Source: MB-PLM-2 sp964385715
GTDB lineage: Bacteria; Planctomycetota; Planctomycetia; Pirellulales; UBA7805
Assembly (NCBI GenBank): GCA_964385715.1
Contig: CAYLRE010000014.1
Coordinates: 1-34,675, forward strand
Length of the DNA stretch: 34,675 nt
Direction of reading: 5' to 3'
A program made the translations under genes and the position numbers. Within the stretch, counting starts at the first letter, position 1, and every line of letters begins with the position of its first letter. This document shows, in pieces, positions 16,967 through 24,681 of the stretch. The notes under the pieces were generated by a model. The model was not told the DNA's origin, ran no database searches, and saw nothing but the letters and a program-made list of their open reading frames with translations.

Positions 16967-18589
16967 ATGAACCAGTCGTCCCCATCCCTTTCGGAGCTGA
17001 CCGCCGACTTTCAGCGTCAGGAACAAGAAATCGCCACCGGCGGAGGCCCCAAGGCGATCGAACGACAGCATGCCAAAGGTCGACTCACCGCCCGCGAAAG
17101 GATCGAACAGCTGATCGATCCCGGCACCGAGACCTTGGAACTCGGACTCTGGTCGGCGTGGGGAATGTATGAAGAGTACGGCGGAGCCCCCGGCGCTGGC
17201 ACTGTGGCGGTCATCGGCACCGTCGCCGGTCGGCGGCACATGATCATCGCCAACGACGCCACAGTGAAGGCAGGCGCGTTCTTTCCGGCCACTACCAAGA
17301 AAGTGCTACGGGCGCAGCGAATCGCACTCATCAACCGCCTGCCAGTGATCTACCTGGTCGACTCGGCCGGCGTGTTCCTTCCCCTGCAAGAAGACGTATT
17401 TCCGGACGAAGACGATTTCGGTCGCATCTTTCGCAACAACGCGGTGATGTCGGCAGCGGGCGTGAACCAAACCGCGGCCATCATGGGCAACTGTGTCGCC
17501 GGCGGTGGTTATCTACCTGTGCTCTGTGACAAGCTGCTGATGACCGAGGGTTCTGGGTTGTATCTGGCCGGTCCCGCACTCGTGAAGAGTGCCATCGGAC
17601 AAGAGGTTTCGCACGAAGATCTCGGTGGTGCAGAAATGCACGCCGGCATCAGCGGAACGATCGACTACCGCGAACCGAACGACGAAGCCTGCATTGAGCG
17701 GCTCCGTAGTTTGACGGCGCTGATCGGTCCCGACAGCGACACGCCCGATCCGCCTTTCACGCGGTCGGCACCACAGTCGGCCAAGCGACCCGGCAGCGAC
17801 ATCTACGACATCGTCAGTCCCGACCCGCGGAAGGACTACGAAGTTCGCGACGTGATGGACTGCATAGTCGACGCCGACTCCTTCGACGAGTATCGCCCTG
17901 AGTACGGTCAAACGCTCGTCTGCGGAACGGCCCGTATCAACGGTTTCCCCGTTGGTATCGTGGCGAACCAGCATCATCAGGTTCGCCCGGCCGAAGGCCC
18001 GATTCAATTCGGCGGTGTGCTGTATGTCGACAGTGCCGAAAAGGCGGCCCGCTTCGTGATGAATTGCAATCAGGACTGGCTGCCAATCTTGTTCTTCCAG
18101 GACGTCAACGGCTTCATGGTCGGTCGCGACAGCGAACATGCCGGCATCATTCGAGCCGGGGCGAAGCTGGTCAACGCCATCAGCAATAGTCGCGTGCCCA
18201 AGATCACCACGCTGGTGGGCGGATCGTTCGGTGCCGGCAACTATGCGCAATGCGGCAAAGCCTACGACCCGCGATTTATCTTCGCCTGGCCGTCGGCCCG
18301 CTGCGCGGTGATGGGCTCCGATCAAGCGACGTCGACGCTACTCGACATCACGGTGAGAAGTCTGCAGCGACAGGGCCACGAGGTCGATGCCGAAGAGCTG
18401 GCCGAGTTGCGAGACAAAGTCAAAGGCGACTACGATCGCCAGACCGACGTCCGGCACGGCGCCTCGCGTGGTTGGGTCGACGCAATCATCGATCCGGCCA
18501 AAACCCGCGAGACGCTTACCATGGCCCTCGACGTATCGACGCGACACGTCGAACCCGAGCCGTTCCGGGTCGGTGTGTTCCAGGTTTAA
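16967..18589 (+). CDS. Acyl-CoA carboxylase carboxyltransferase (beta) subunit, methylcrotonyl-CoA type
   Basis: A 540-residue biotin-dependent carboxyltransferase with two crotonase-fold domains. The N-terminal domain has HAKGRLTARERIEQLIDPG, IANDATVKAGAFFP, LVDSAGVFLPLQEDVFPD and GRIFRNNAVMSAAG. The GNCVAGGGYLPVLCD and LAGPALVKSAIGQEV blocks are close to methylcrotonyl-CoA carboxylase beta and to AtuC/geranyl-CoA carboxylase. The C-terminal domain has ILFFQDVNGFMVG, AGAKLVNAISNS and KITTLVGGSFGAGNYA. It carries no biotin carboxylase or biotin carrier; those must be encoded elsewhere. The start ATG at 16967 has only a weak AGAG upstream. It leads a same-strand cluster with AtuA, its small partner and a crotonase, suggesting breakdown of leucine or isoprenoid acids. 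Confidence 0.9.
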   Translation: MNQSSPSLSELTADFQRQEQEIATGGGPKAIERQHAKGRLTARERIEQLIDPGTETLELGLWSAWGMYEEYGGAPGAGTVAVIGTVAGRRHMIIANDATVKAGAFFPATTKKVLRAQRIALINRLPVIYLVDSAGVFLPLQEDVFPDEDDFGRIFRNNAVMSAAGVNQTAAIMGNCVAGGGYLPVLCDKLLMTEGSGLYLAGPALVKSAIGQEVSHEDLGGAEMHAGISGTIDYREPNDEACIERLRSLTALIGPDSDTPDPPFTRSAPQSAKRPGSDIYDIVSPDPRKDYEVRDVMDCIVDADSFDEYRPEYGQTLVCGTARINGFPVGIVANQHHQVRPAEGPIQFGGVLYVDSAEKAARFVMNCNQDWLPILFFQDVNGFMVGRDSEHAGIIRAGAKLVNAISNSRVPKITTLVGGSFGAGNYAQCGKAYDPRFIFAWPSARCAVMGSDQATSTLLDITVRSLQRQGHEVDAEELAELRDKVKGDYDRQTDVRHGASRGWVDAIIDPAKTRETLTMALDVSTRHVEPEPFRVGVFQV

Positions 18590-18688
18590 GAGTTCTTCGA
18601 GTTCAAGACTGAAACGCATTTGGCGAGTGCGAGGTGCGATCCACCTGCCGCTCGGACCCACTCCTGTTAACGAGATCACGACAATACC

Positions 18689-20056
18689 TTGACCGTTCGA
18701 ATCGCCAACGCCGCCGGATTCCTGGGAGACAATGTCGATGCGCCGCGACGTCTCGTCGAAGCGACCGAGGTCGACTTCCTCACGCTCGAGTACCTGGCCG
18801 AGCTGACCCTCTCAATCATGGCCAGGCAGCGGCAAAAGGATCCGCAGTCGGGCTACGCTCGTGATCTGCTGGACGTTACTGAGAGCCTGATCCCCGCATT
18901 CCAGCAGCAACAGCAGCTTCACCTGGTGACCAACGGCGGCGGGCTCAACCCGGTCGCCTGCGCCCGGGCCGTGGCGGGTATCTTTGCGGCGGCCGATCTC
19001 GGCGAAGCTTCGATTGGTGTCGTTACCGGTGACGATCTCTCCGGCAACATCCAGCAGCTTCAACAAGACGGCTGCGTGTTCGAGAACCTCGACACGGGCG
19101 AACCGCTCTCCTCGCTGAGCCAACCAATCATTAGCGCCAACGCCTATCTTGGCGCGGAACCGATCGCCGCAGCACTCGACGACGGGGCACGGATCGTACT
19201 CACCGGCCGTGTGGCCGATGCGGCATTGTGTGTTGGTCCTGCCGTGCACCGCTACTCTTGGGCGTGGGATGATTGGAACCGACTCTCCGCCGCCAGCGTG
19301 GCGGGCCACGTGATCGAGTGTGGAGCTCAAGCGACAGGCGGCTACGCGACCGAGTGGGACGGGTTCCAGCTGGAAGATGTCGGATACCCGATTGCGGAAC
19401 TCGCGGAAGATGGCTCGTCGATTATTACCAAGCCGACAGGCACCGGCGGTACCGTGAATCGACGCACCGTCAGCGAACAGATTGTCTATGAGATCGGCGA
19501 CCCGCGGCAGTACATGACGCCCGACGTAGTGATCGACTTCACCAGCGTCGAGTTGGAAGAGGTCGGCGCTGACCGCGTGAAAATCACCGTGGCCGGCGGA
19601 AACCCAGCCCCCGACAGCTACAAGGTTTCGCTCGCCTACGCCGATGGCTTTACCGCCTCCGGACAACTGCTCGTCTACGGCTCCGACTGCATCGCCAAGG
19701 CAAAAAAGGCCGCCGAGATTATATTCGCCAGGCTAACGCAGGCGGGCGTCGAGTTTGAGGAAACTTATTGCGAGTTGCTGGGCGTCGGAGATGGGGTTCC
19801 CGGGGTGCATGCGGAACCGGAGAGTGCCACCGAAGTGATGATGCGGCTCTCGGTTCGTGATCCACGTCGCAAGGCCGTCAGTCGATTCGCCAAAGAGCTA
19901 GCTCCGCTGATCACGAGTGGTCCGGCTGGCCTGGCTGGCTACGCCCAAGGTCGTCCGCAGGTTCGCCCCGTGTTCGCCTACTGGCCAACGCTGGTGCCGA
20001 AGAGCGCCGTGGAAGCATCCGTGAGCGTACGCACCGCCTCGGAGTGGAACCAATAA
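18689..20056 (+). CDS. atuA: AtuA-family protein (DUF1446)
   Basis: A 455-residue protein of the acyclic terpene utilisation AtuA family. In Pseudomonas, AtuA is encoded with the citronellol/geraniol catabolic genes; its reaction is not established. The family opening VRIANAAGFLGDN, the segments LTLEYLAELTLSIMA, LVTNGGGLNPVACA, GVVTGDDL, LTGRVADAALCVGP, HVIECGAQATGGY and TGTGGTVNRRTVSEQ, and the late GVHAEPESATEVMMRLSV and RPVFAYWPTLVP are all recognisable. Pseudomonas AtuA is longer because it carries an extra C-terminal domain; here that domain is a separate gene ten bases downstream. The start is TTG at 18689, which fits the family N-terminus, but the ribosome site is poor. It follows the carboxyltransferase by 99 bases. 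Confidence 0.87.
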   Translation: MTVRIANAAGFLGDNVDAPRRLVEATEVDFLTLEYLAELTLSIMARQRQKDPQSGYARDLLDVTESLIPAFQQQQQLHLVTNGGGLNPVACARAVAGIFAAADLGEASIGVVTGDDLSGNIQQLQQDGCVFENLDTGEPLSSLSQPIISANAYLGAEPIAAALDDGARIVLTGRVADAALCVGPAVHRYSWAWDDWNRLSAASVAGHVIECGAQATGGYATEWDGFQLEDVGYPIAELAEDGSSIITKPTGTGGTVNRRTVSEQIVYEIGDPRQYMTPDVVIDFTSVELEEVGADRVKITVAGGNPAPDSYKVSLAYADGFTASGQLLVYGSDCIAKAKKAAEIIFARLTQAGVEFEETYCELLGVGDGVPGVHAEPESATEVMMRLSVRDPRRKAVSRFAKELAPLITSGPAGLAGYAQGRPQVRPVFAYWPTLVPKSAVEASVSVRTASEWNQ

Positions 20057-20066
20057 GGAATCGACC

Positions 20067-20429
20067 ATGGCCGCAAGCATTACAACATCCTTCACGCTCG
20101 GACAGATCGCCACCGCACGAAGTGGCGACAAAGGCAATCACGCCAACATCGGCGTCGTCGCCAAGAGTCTGGCAGCCTACGAATACCTGGAACAGGAACT
20201 GACCGAAGAGCGGGTGGCCGAGTACTTCGCCTCGCTGGGGGCGAACAAGGTGGTGCGGTTCGAGTTGCCCAAGATTCAGGCCTTCAACTTCCTGCTTCAC
20301 AACTGTCTCGGTGGGGGCGCGAGTCGCTCGCTAAGAATCGACACCCAAGGTAAACTGCTGGGGACGGCGATCTCCCAGATGCCACTGCCGGCGCCGGAGG
20401 ATGTCTCGGCACTCATCGACGCTGTTTAA
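20067..20429 (+). CDS. AtuA-associated small protein (AtuA C-terminal domain as a separate subunit)
   Basis: A 120-residue protein that matches the C-terminal ferredoxin-fold domain of fused AtuA proteins: LGQIATARSGDKGNHANIGVV is the conserved opening loop (about residues 11-31), and IQAFNFLLHNCLGGGASRSLRIDTQGK the conserved core (about 73-99). It starts ten bases after the AtuA stop, with AAGGA seven bases before ATG, so the two are translationally close and probably form one complex. Together they restore the full length of a fused AtuA. Function follows that of AtuA and is unproven. Confidence 0.82.
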   Translation: MAASITTSFTLGQIATARSGDKGNHANIGVVAKSLAAYEYLEQELTEERVAEYFASLGANKVVRFELPKIQAFNFLLHNCLGGGASRSLRIDTQGKLLGTAISQMPLPAPEDVSALIDAV

Positions 20430-20529
20430 CATCCCTGACCAACTGCCAAGACACGCAGTCGATCATCAATCAGAAGGGGCCTAAAGCCAGGCGCCCAGAA
20501 CCATTCACCCCAAAACGGAACACAGCACG

Positions 20530-21315
20530 GTGGCCGAACCCCTCGTCAAAGTCCAAGTTCACGACCACACCGGCACAATTACGCTGAATCGACCGGACAA
20601 GCGAAACGCACTTACCAGGCAACTGCTGGCGGAACTGCTCCAGGCTTTCAAAGATCTGCACATGCAGAAGAGTGCTCGAGCGGTCGTCCTGACCGGTGCA
20701 GGCACGGCGTTTTGTGCGGGCATGGACCTGGGCGAAATGCTAGCCACGGCGGAGCAGCCCAATTCGTACGAACTCTGGGACCAAGACGCGCGGATCTATC
20801 GAGAAGTCATCGAGACGATGATTCGTTTTCCCAAGCCGATCATCGCCGCCGTTGACGGAGCGGCCGTGGCTGGTGGTGCCGGGCTGCTATTGGCCAGCGA
20901 TATCGTGCTCGCTTCGAATCGCTCCAAGTTCGGTCTACCGGAACCGCGGCGAGGTCTCGTAGCCGGCATCGTTTCCCCGCTGCTGGCGTTTCGCCTCGGC
21001 GGCTCACGGGCGGCGTACCTGCTACTCACGACGCGAATCATTGAAGCGGAACAGGCCGTCTCGTACGGGCTGTTCCACGAACTTTGTGACTCGGATCAAA
21101 TTTGGGCCCGGGCCTGCGAAATTGCTGGTGAGTGTGCTCAAAGTGCTCCGGAAGCGCTCGCCCTGACCAAACGAATGCTCAACGAGACGATCGGTGCCGA
21201 GATGGAAACTCAGCTGGCGGCTGGAGCGGCGGTCAGTAGCACAGCTCGTTCGACCGACGCCGCCAAGGAAGGCCTGGCCGCCTTTCTTGAGAAGCGCGAT
21301 CCGGTTTGGGAGTAG
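20530..21315 (+). CDS. Enoyl-CoA hydratase/isomerase (crotonase family)
   Basis: A 261-residue crotonase. The oxyanion-hole segments are VLTGAGTAFCAGMDLGEM (about 53-70) and AAVAGGAGLLLASDIV (about 111-126). The second catalytic glutamate is present in FGLPEPRRGLV (Glu138), while the first, which follows GGG in classical hydratases, is Gly118 here. That pattern occurs in methylglutaconyl-CoA hydratases of the LiuC/GnyH type, which would suit the upstream methylcrotonyl-CoA carboxylase-like subunit; the specific substrate is inferred. The start is GTG at 20530 with GGAA about ten bases upstream. It lies 100 bases after the AtuA-associated gene on the same strand and closes the cluster; the next gene converges from the other side. 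Confidence 0.87.
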   Translation: MAEPLVKVQVHDHTGTITLNRPDKRNALTRQLLAELLQAFKDLHMQKSARAVVLTGAGTAFCAGMDLGEMLATAEQPNSYELWDQDARIYREVIETMIRFPKPIIAAVDGAAVAGGAGLLLASDIVLASNRSKFGLPEPRRGLVAGIVSPLLAFRLGGSRAAYLLLTTRIIEAEQAVSYGLFHELCDSDQIWARACEIAGECAQSAPEALALTKRMLNETIGAEMETQLAAGAAVSSTARSTDAAKEGLAAFLEKRDPVWE

Positions 21316-21391
21316 CGGGCTGCCTCACATCAGCAGCGACGGGCACCTTTGACATGATCCTCCGCCCTCTCGTTGCCCCACCTCGCTTCCG

Positions 21392-22141
21392 CTAAGAAGC
21401 GAACGAGGCCAGCTCTTCGCGAGACAGTCGTCCGTCGTGGAGACTCGACGCAATGAGCGCCGCGTTGCAACCAGCATCCGCGAGCCCGCGCAGATCGGCT
21501 TTGTCACGCAGCCCCCCTCCAGTTGTGATCTCTATCTCTGGAAACCGGCTTCGCAGGTCGCGACAAAGGGGCAATGTCGGGCAGCCACCGTCGACGCCCA
21601 CAGCCGCCAGGTCGAGCACTATCAGTCGGCGAATCCCGAGTTCGACCACCTCACTCGCGATTGTCACTGGATCCGCGTCGTGCCAGGCGTCCGTCGCACC
21701 AAACGGTCGACCATCCTTGAGATCGAGACTGAAGACAAGCTGTTGCGGCGGTACGATCGCGGCGACCTGTCGAAGCTGCTCGGGATTGGCGATCGATTCC
21801 AAGCCCACGATCACTGCATCGACTCCGTCAAATCGCGCGGCAAAGTCTCGCAATTCTTGAGCGCGAACAGCATCCCCAATGCCGGCGTCGATCGATAACC
21901 TCGCACCACCGGCCAGCAACCGCTCGTAGAGAGACCAGTCAGGCTCGTCGCCGGCGATGGCGTCGAGGTCGGCCAGGTACAAGTCGCGAATGTCGAGCTG
22001 CTCAGCCAGGGCTTGAGCAATGTCGTTGGGCCCCGATCCGGCCACTAACTGACTGACCAATGGCGCGTACGTTTCGCGATGCCCGGCGATTCCGCGAACG
22101 ACGACACCCTTTGCCACATCAACGGCCGCGAGAATCTTCAC
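21392..22141 (-). CDS. HisA/HisF-related TIM-barrel protein
   Basis: A 249-residue (beta/alpha)8 protein related to the histidine enzymes HisA and HisF. The start VKILAAVDVAKGVVVRG carries the HisA-like Asp8, FSLDLKDGRPFG holds the second catalytic-region Asp, and TTGGGLRDKADLRGLADAGCNAALIASSLHDG is the phosphate-binding end (about 211-242). No other histidine gene is nearby. I recall this hisA/hisF-like subfamily from methanogens, methylotrophs and planctomycetes, where it accompanies tetrahydromethanopterin or methanofuran biosynthesis genes, so a C1-cofactor role is a reasonable guess but unsupported by neighbours here. The start GTG at 22141 fits the family length; the ribosome site is unclear. 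It is divergent from the FliL-like gene. Confidence 0.72.
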   Translation of the reverse strand: MKILAAVDVAKGVVVRGIAGHRETYAPLVSQLVAGSGPNDIAQALAEQLDIRDLYLADLDAIAGDEPDWSLYERLLAGGARLSIDAGIGDAVRAQELRDFAARFDGVDAVIVGLESIANPEQLRQVAAIVPPQQLVFSLDLKDGRPFGATDAWHDADPVTIASEVVELGIRRLIVLDLAAVGVDGGCPTLPLCRDLRSRFPEIEITTGGGLRDKADLRGLADAGCNAALIASSLHDGRLSREELASFAS

Positions 22142-22284
22142 AATGCAACCAATCGCTCCCAAGGACCCTTTCGACCAGCCCCGTTCCGCATCGCCCCAAA
22201 CGCCCCCCTTTTTGCCGCAAAACGGCACTCCTCGGGGTCCCAAAAATCGGCTCAAACGCCCCAAACGCGACCTATATTTGTATT

Positions 22285-22809
22285 ATGTCCGAGTCTGAAT
22301 CGACAGATACGCCGCCGCAAGAAAAAACAGGCATCCTCACGCGCCTCGTGAAGCTGCTCCTGGTCGCCGTTCTCGTTGCGCCTGCCGCGGCCATTCAGGC
22401 CTACCTGTTGACTCCCGAGACAGTCGAAGAAATCGACGAGATCGAGGCCCGCGTCACGTATGTAGCAGGCAAGCAGCAACAGCACGAAGACGAAGTCGAG
22501 GTCGATCTAGGCCACTTCGATGTGAGCATCGTTCGGCCTGAAATCAACAAAGTGCTGCGTGTCCGCTTTCAGCTGGCCGCATTGGTGCCTGATCGCTTCG
22601 TTGGCCGCTACGAAGATTTCATGAAAGAGCAGCACCATCGATTCCGAGATCGAATCATCATGGAACTGCAGCGGACGGAAACGATTCTGTTGACCGATCC
22701 TCGGCTCGTCGAACTACGCTCGAACCTAATTCTCGTGTTGAACGAAATGGCCACCACGCCAACCTTCCGCAACGTGATCTTCAGCAACTACTCGGTACGG
22801 CAGCAGTAG
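22285..22809 (+). CDS. FliL-like membrane protein
   Basis: A 174-residue protein with a short polar cytoplasmic tail, one membrane helix (about 21-42), an acidic stalk, and a periplasmic domain that resembles FliL: a strand HFDVSIVRP, then VLRVRFQLAALV, a long helix containing FMKEQHHRFRDRIIMELQR, a TDPRLVELRSNLILVLNEM helix, and the final strand RNVIFSNYSVRQQ. FliL binds the MotAB stator of the flagellar motor. No flagellar gene is near, so this is an orphan relative. There is no Shine-Dalgarno site before the ATG at 22285. TATATT at 22273-22278 is close enough for a leaderless transcript, but no -35 box is evident. It faces the toroid gene pair. Confidence 0.65.
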   Translation: MSESESTDTPPQEKTGILTRLVKLLLVAVLVAPAAAIQAYLLTPETVEEIDEIEARVTYVAGKQQQHEDEVEVDLGHFDVSIVRPEINKVLRVRFQLAALVPDRFVGRYEDFMKEQHHRFRDRIIMELQRTETILLTDPRLVELRSNLILVLNEMATTPTFRNVIFSNYSVRQQ

Positions 22810-22811
22810 AC

Positions 22812-22829
22812 GCCCTTGCTCTCTAGGGC
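22812..22829 (+). terminator. Weak hairpin after the FliL-like gene
   Basis: GCCCT (22812-22816) pairs with AGGGC (22825-22829) three bases after the stop codon. The stem is short and no T-run follows. The rest of 22830-22928 shows nothing clear. Confidence 0.25.
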
Positions 22830-22928
22830 AAAGCAGCCGCGGCCAGCTTCGACTCCCCGGTACGCTACGCCGTCGCGGCACTGGCCGTCCTCAACTACCC
22901 GCACCATCTGCTACCATCGACCACCTGA

Positions 22929-24446
22929 CTAGTCAGAAGCTCTTGGTGTGTAGAGTGGTAAGTAGCGGTAGTAGACTTCGAGTGTGAGCACCGCCATCGC
23001 CGTGTTGTAGAGCCGACCACCCTCTTCGGCGTGTTCATCCTGGTAGTGCCAACTTCCCGCCTCGTGACCGCGGTCGGCCTGCTCGCGAACGAGCCGATTC
23101 CGCATCTGCCGATTCCATCGCTCCCATAGCGGTCCGTCGTAGTGGCTCATCACTTGCGTGGCATAGTAGTTGAAATACATGTTCTTCTTGGAAGGGCCAA
23201 GCGAAGAGAGATATTCCACACCTCGTTTCAGGCGGGGATCGTCTTGCTCCCAACCGCTGTACATCCGCAGAAGAAGGCCAACTGCCGTGGTCGTCGGCCG
23301 GGGCGAACGGTCGGTGTAACCATATCGAGCCCCATCGTGACTGGAAAGCGAATCGAGGAATTCACCGGCTTTGTAGAGCGAACCGGTATTCACGCCCAAG
23401 TTCGACATCTGGCCGCTCTTGAGCGCCATCCACTGCCAACCGGTAACGGTCATGTCACCCGGCTGCCCCGGCTGATATCGCCAACCGCCGGCGGTGTGCT
23501 GCGCGTTCGTAATGAATTCCAAAGCCGCCTGGGCATAGCGGCGCAAGCCCTCGTCGCCTGTCATCGCGTACGCTTCGCAAAACGCAATCGCAACGAGCCC
23601 CTGCGAATACATACTTCCCTCTTGGAAGTCTCCACCCTGCTTGGAGTAATACATTCGGCGAGTCAGGTAGTACAGTCCGCGATAGATATTGTCCTTGAAC
23701 TCGCCATCTTTCTGGGTGTGGCCCGCCCCCAAGAAAGACAACAACGCCAGTGCCGTAGCGGCGTTGGTCGATTCAAAACTTCCGGGATTGCGGCATTGCC
23801 CGGCACAAACGCCAGCCTGATGATTGAACCACCAGGCGCCGTCTTCGTGTTGATGGGCCGCCAGCCAGCGCAAGCCACGCAGCACGGCTCCTTCACTCTC
23901 AGGAGTGCCACCACGTTCGAGAAGAAGCTCGTCCCTATTGTCCGCTCGTCTCCCGTCCCAGCTGCCGCCGCGCGTGCCACGGGGAATGGCAATCATGATC
24001 GACTCGGCCGTGGCGGGGGCCATAAATGAGTCCTGAGCGAAGCCTGGCGTCTTGAGCCGGGTCGTGGCCTGTTCGGCCGGTAGGGCTCCTGCCGACAAGA
24101 CATCGTCGACCGGCCCGGACGCGATCGATTCGATCGGAACGGGAAAGTGGTCGACCGGATCGTTGGCGGCCTCTTCACTGGGAGGTTCCACCCGCGACAA
24201 GTCGAGCACAGCCGGTTCGATCACGGCCTCTTCTACCACTTGCCGGATCACAATCGGAGGTGACTCGGGCGCGTCGGCTGGGACGAGCATCAGCCCCAGA
24301 ACGACAAGCAACGTCGCGTGCGTAGCGAAACTAGTCAGCCAGCCGTACAGATCGCCTATGAATCGAGCCCTCGCGCAGGGCGTCATTTGCGAATCCGCGT
24401 CGACGGATTCTTCGTGGGGCACACAGAGAGCTGGCGGAACCGACAT
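22929..24446 (-). CDS. TonB-like-anchored prenyltransferase/squalene-oxidase-repeat (toroid) protein, copy 1
   Basis: Numbering from ATG 24446 (505 residues). One membrane helix (about 37-55) contains SFATH, a Ser-x3-His spacing like that of the TonB anchor, and is followed by a Pro/Val/acid-rich periplasmic linker, then a Gly/Arg-rich segment (RGTRGGSWDGRR). From about residue 190 an alpha/alpha-toroid of terpenoid-cyclase type begins: GLRWLAAHQHEDGAWWF, NAATALALLSFLGAGHT, GLVAIAFCEAYAM, GGWRYQPGQPGDMTVTGWQWMAL, FNYYATQVM and GRLYNTAMAVLTLEVYYRY. No DXDD or prenyltransferase zinc ligands are evident, so it is probably not a cyclase. Start uncertain: GTG 24488 and ATG 24386 are alternatives, none with a good ribosome site. 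It is a paralogue of the protein encoded directly upstream. Confidence 0.75.
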   Translation of the reverse strand: MSVPPALCVPHEESVDADSQMTPCARARFIGDLYGWLTSFATHATLLVVLGLMLVPADAPESPPIVIRQVVEEAVIEPAVLDLSRVEPPSEEAANDPVDHFPVPIESIASGPVDDVLSAGALPAEQATTRLKTPGFAQDSFMAPATAESIMIAIPRGTRGGSWDGRRADNRDELLLERGGTPESEGAVLRGLRWLAAHQHEDGAWWFNHQAGVCAGQCRNPGSFESTNAATALALLSFLGAGHTQKDGEFKDNIYRGLYYLTRRMYYSKQGGDFQEGSMYSQGLVAIAFCEAYAMTGDEGLRRYAQAALEFITNAQHTAGGWRYQPGQPGDMTVTGWQWMALKSGQMSNLGVNTGSLYKAGEFLDSLSSHDGARYGYTDRSPRPTTTAVGLLLRMYSGWEQDDPRLKRGVEYLSSLGPSKKNMYFNYYATQVMSHYDGPLWERWNRQMRNRLVREQADRGHEAGSWHYQDEHAEEGGRLYNTAMAVLTLEVYYRYLPLYTPRASD

Positions 24447-24534
24447 GGCGGAGCGCGAAATGGAAGATCGGGATGCCGGTGTGAGCACTTTCTAGACCGC
24501 GAGATAGCGCCCTCTATTCCGGCGAATACCCCCA

Positions 24535-24563
24535 AGTATAGCTCGCCGCGGGCGCTCACTTCT
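24535..24563 (-). promoter_or_regulatory. Candidate promoter for toroid gene copy 1
   Basis: On the minus strand TATACT (24540-24535) matches the -10 consensus at five of six bases and lies about 50 to 95 bases before the possible starts. The -35 position (AGAAGT at 24563-24558) is poor. The remainder of 24489-24681 shows no gene. Confidence 0.35.
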
Positions 24564-24681
24564 TCGCTACGACTGCCACAACCGGACCCATAGAATTGTC
24601 TCCGGTGATCAGAGGCGCCCCACGGCAAATAGACCTTCCACGGGGGCGACGTCTCGTGTCCTCACCTCAAGACGATGACGC

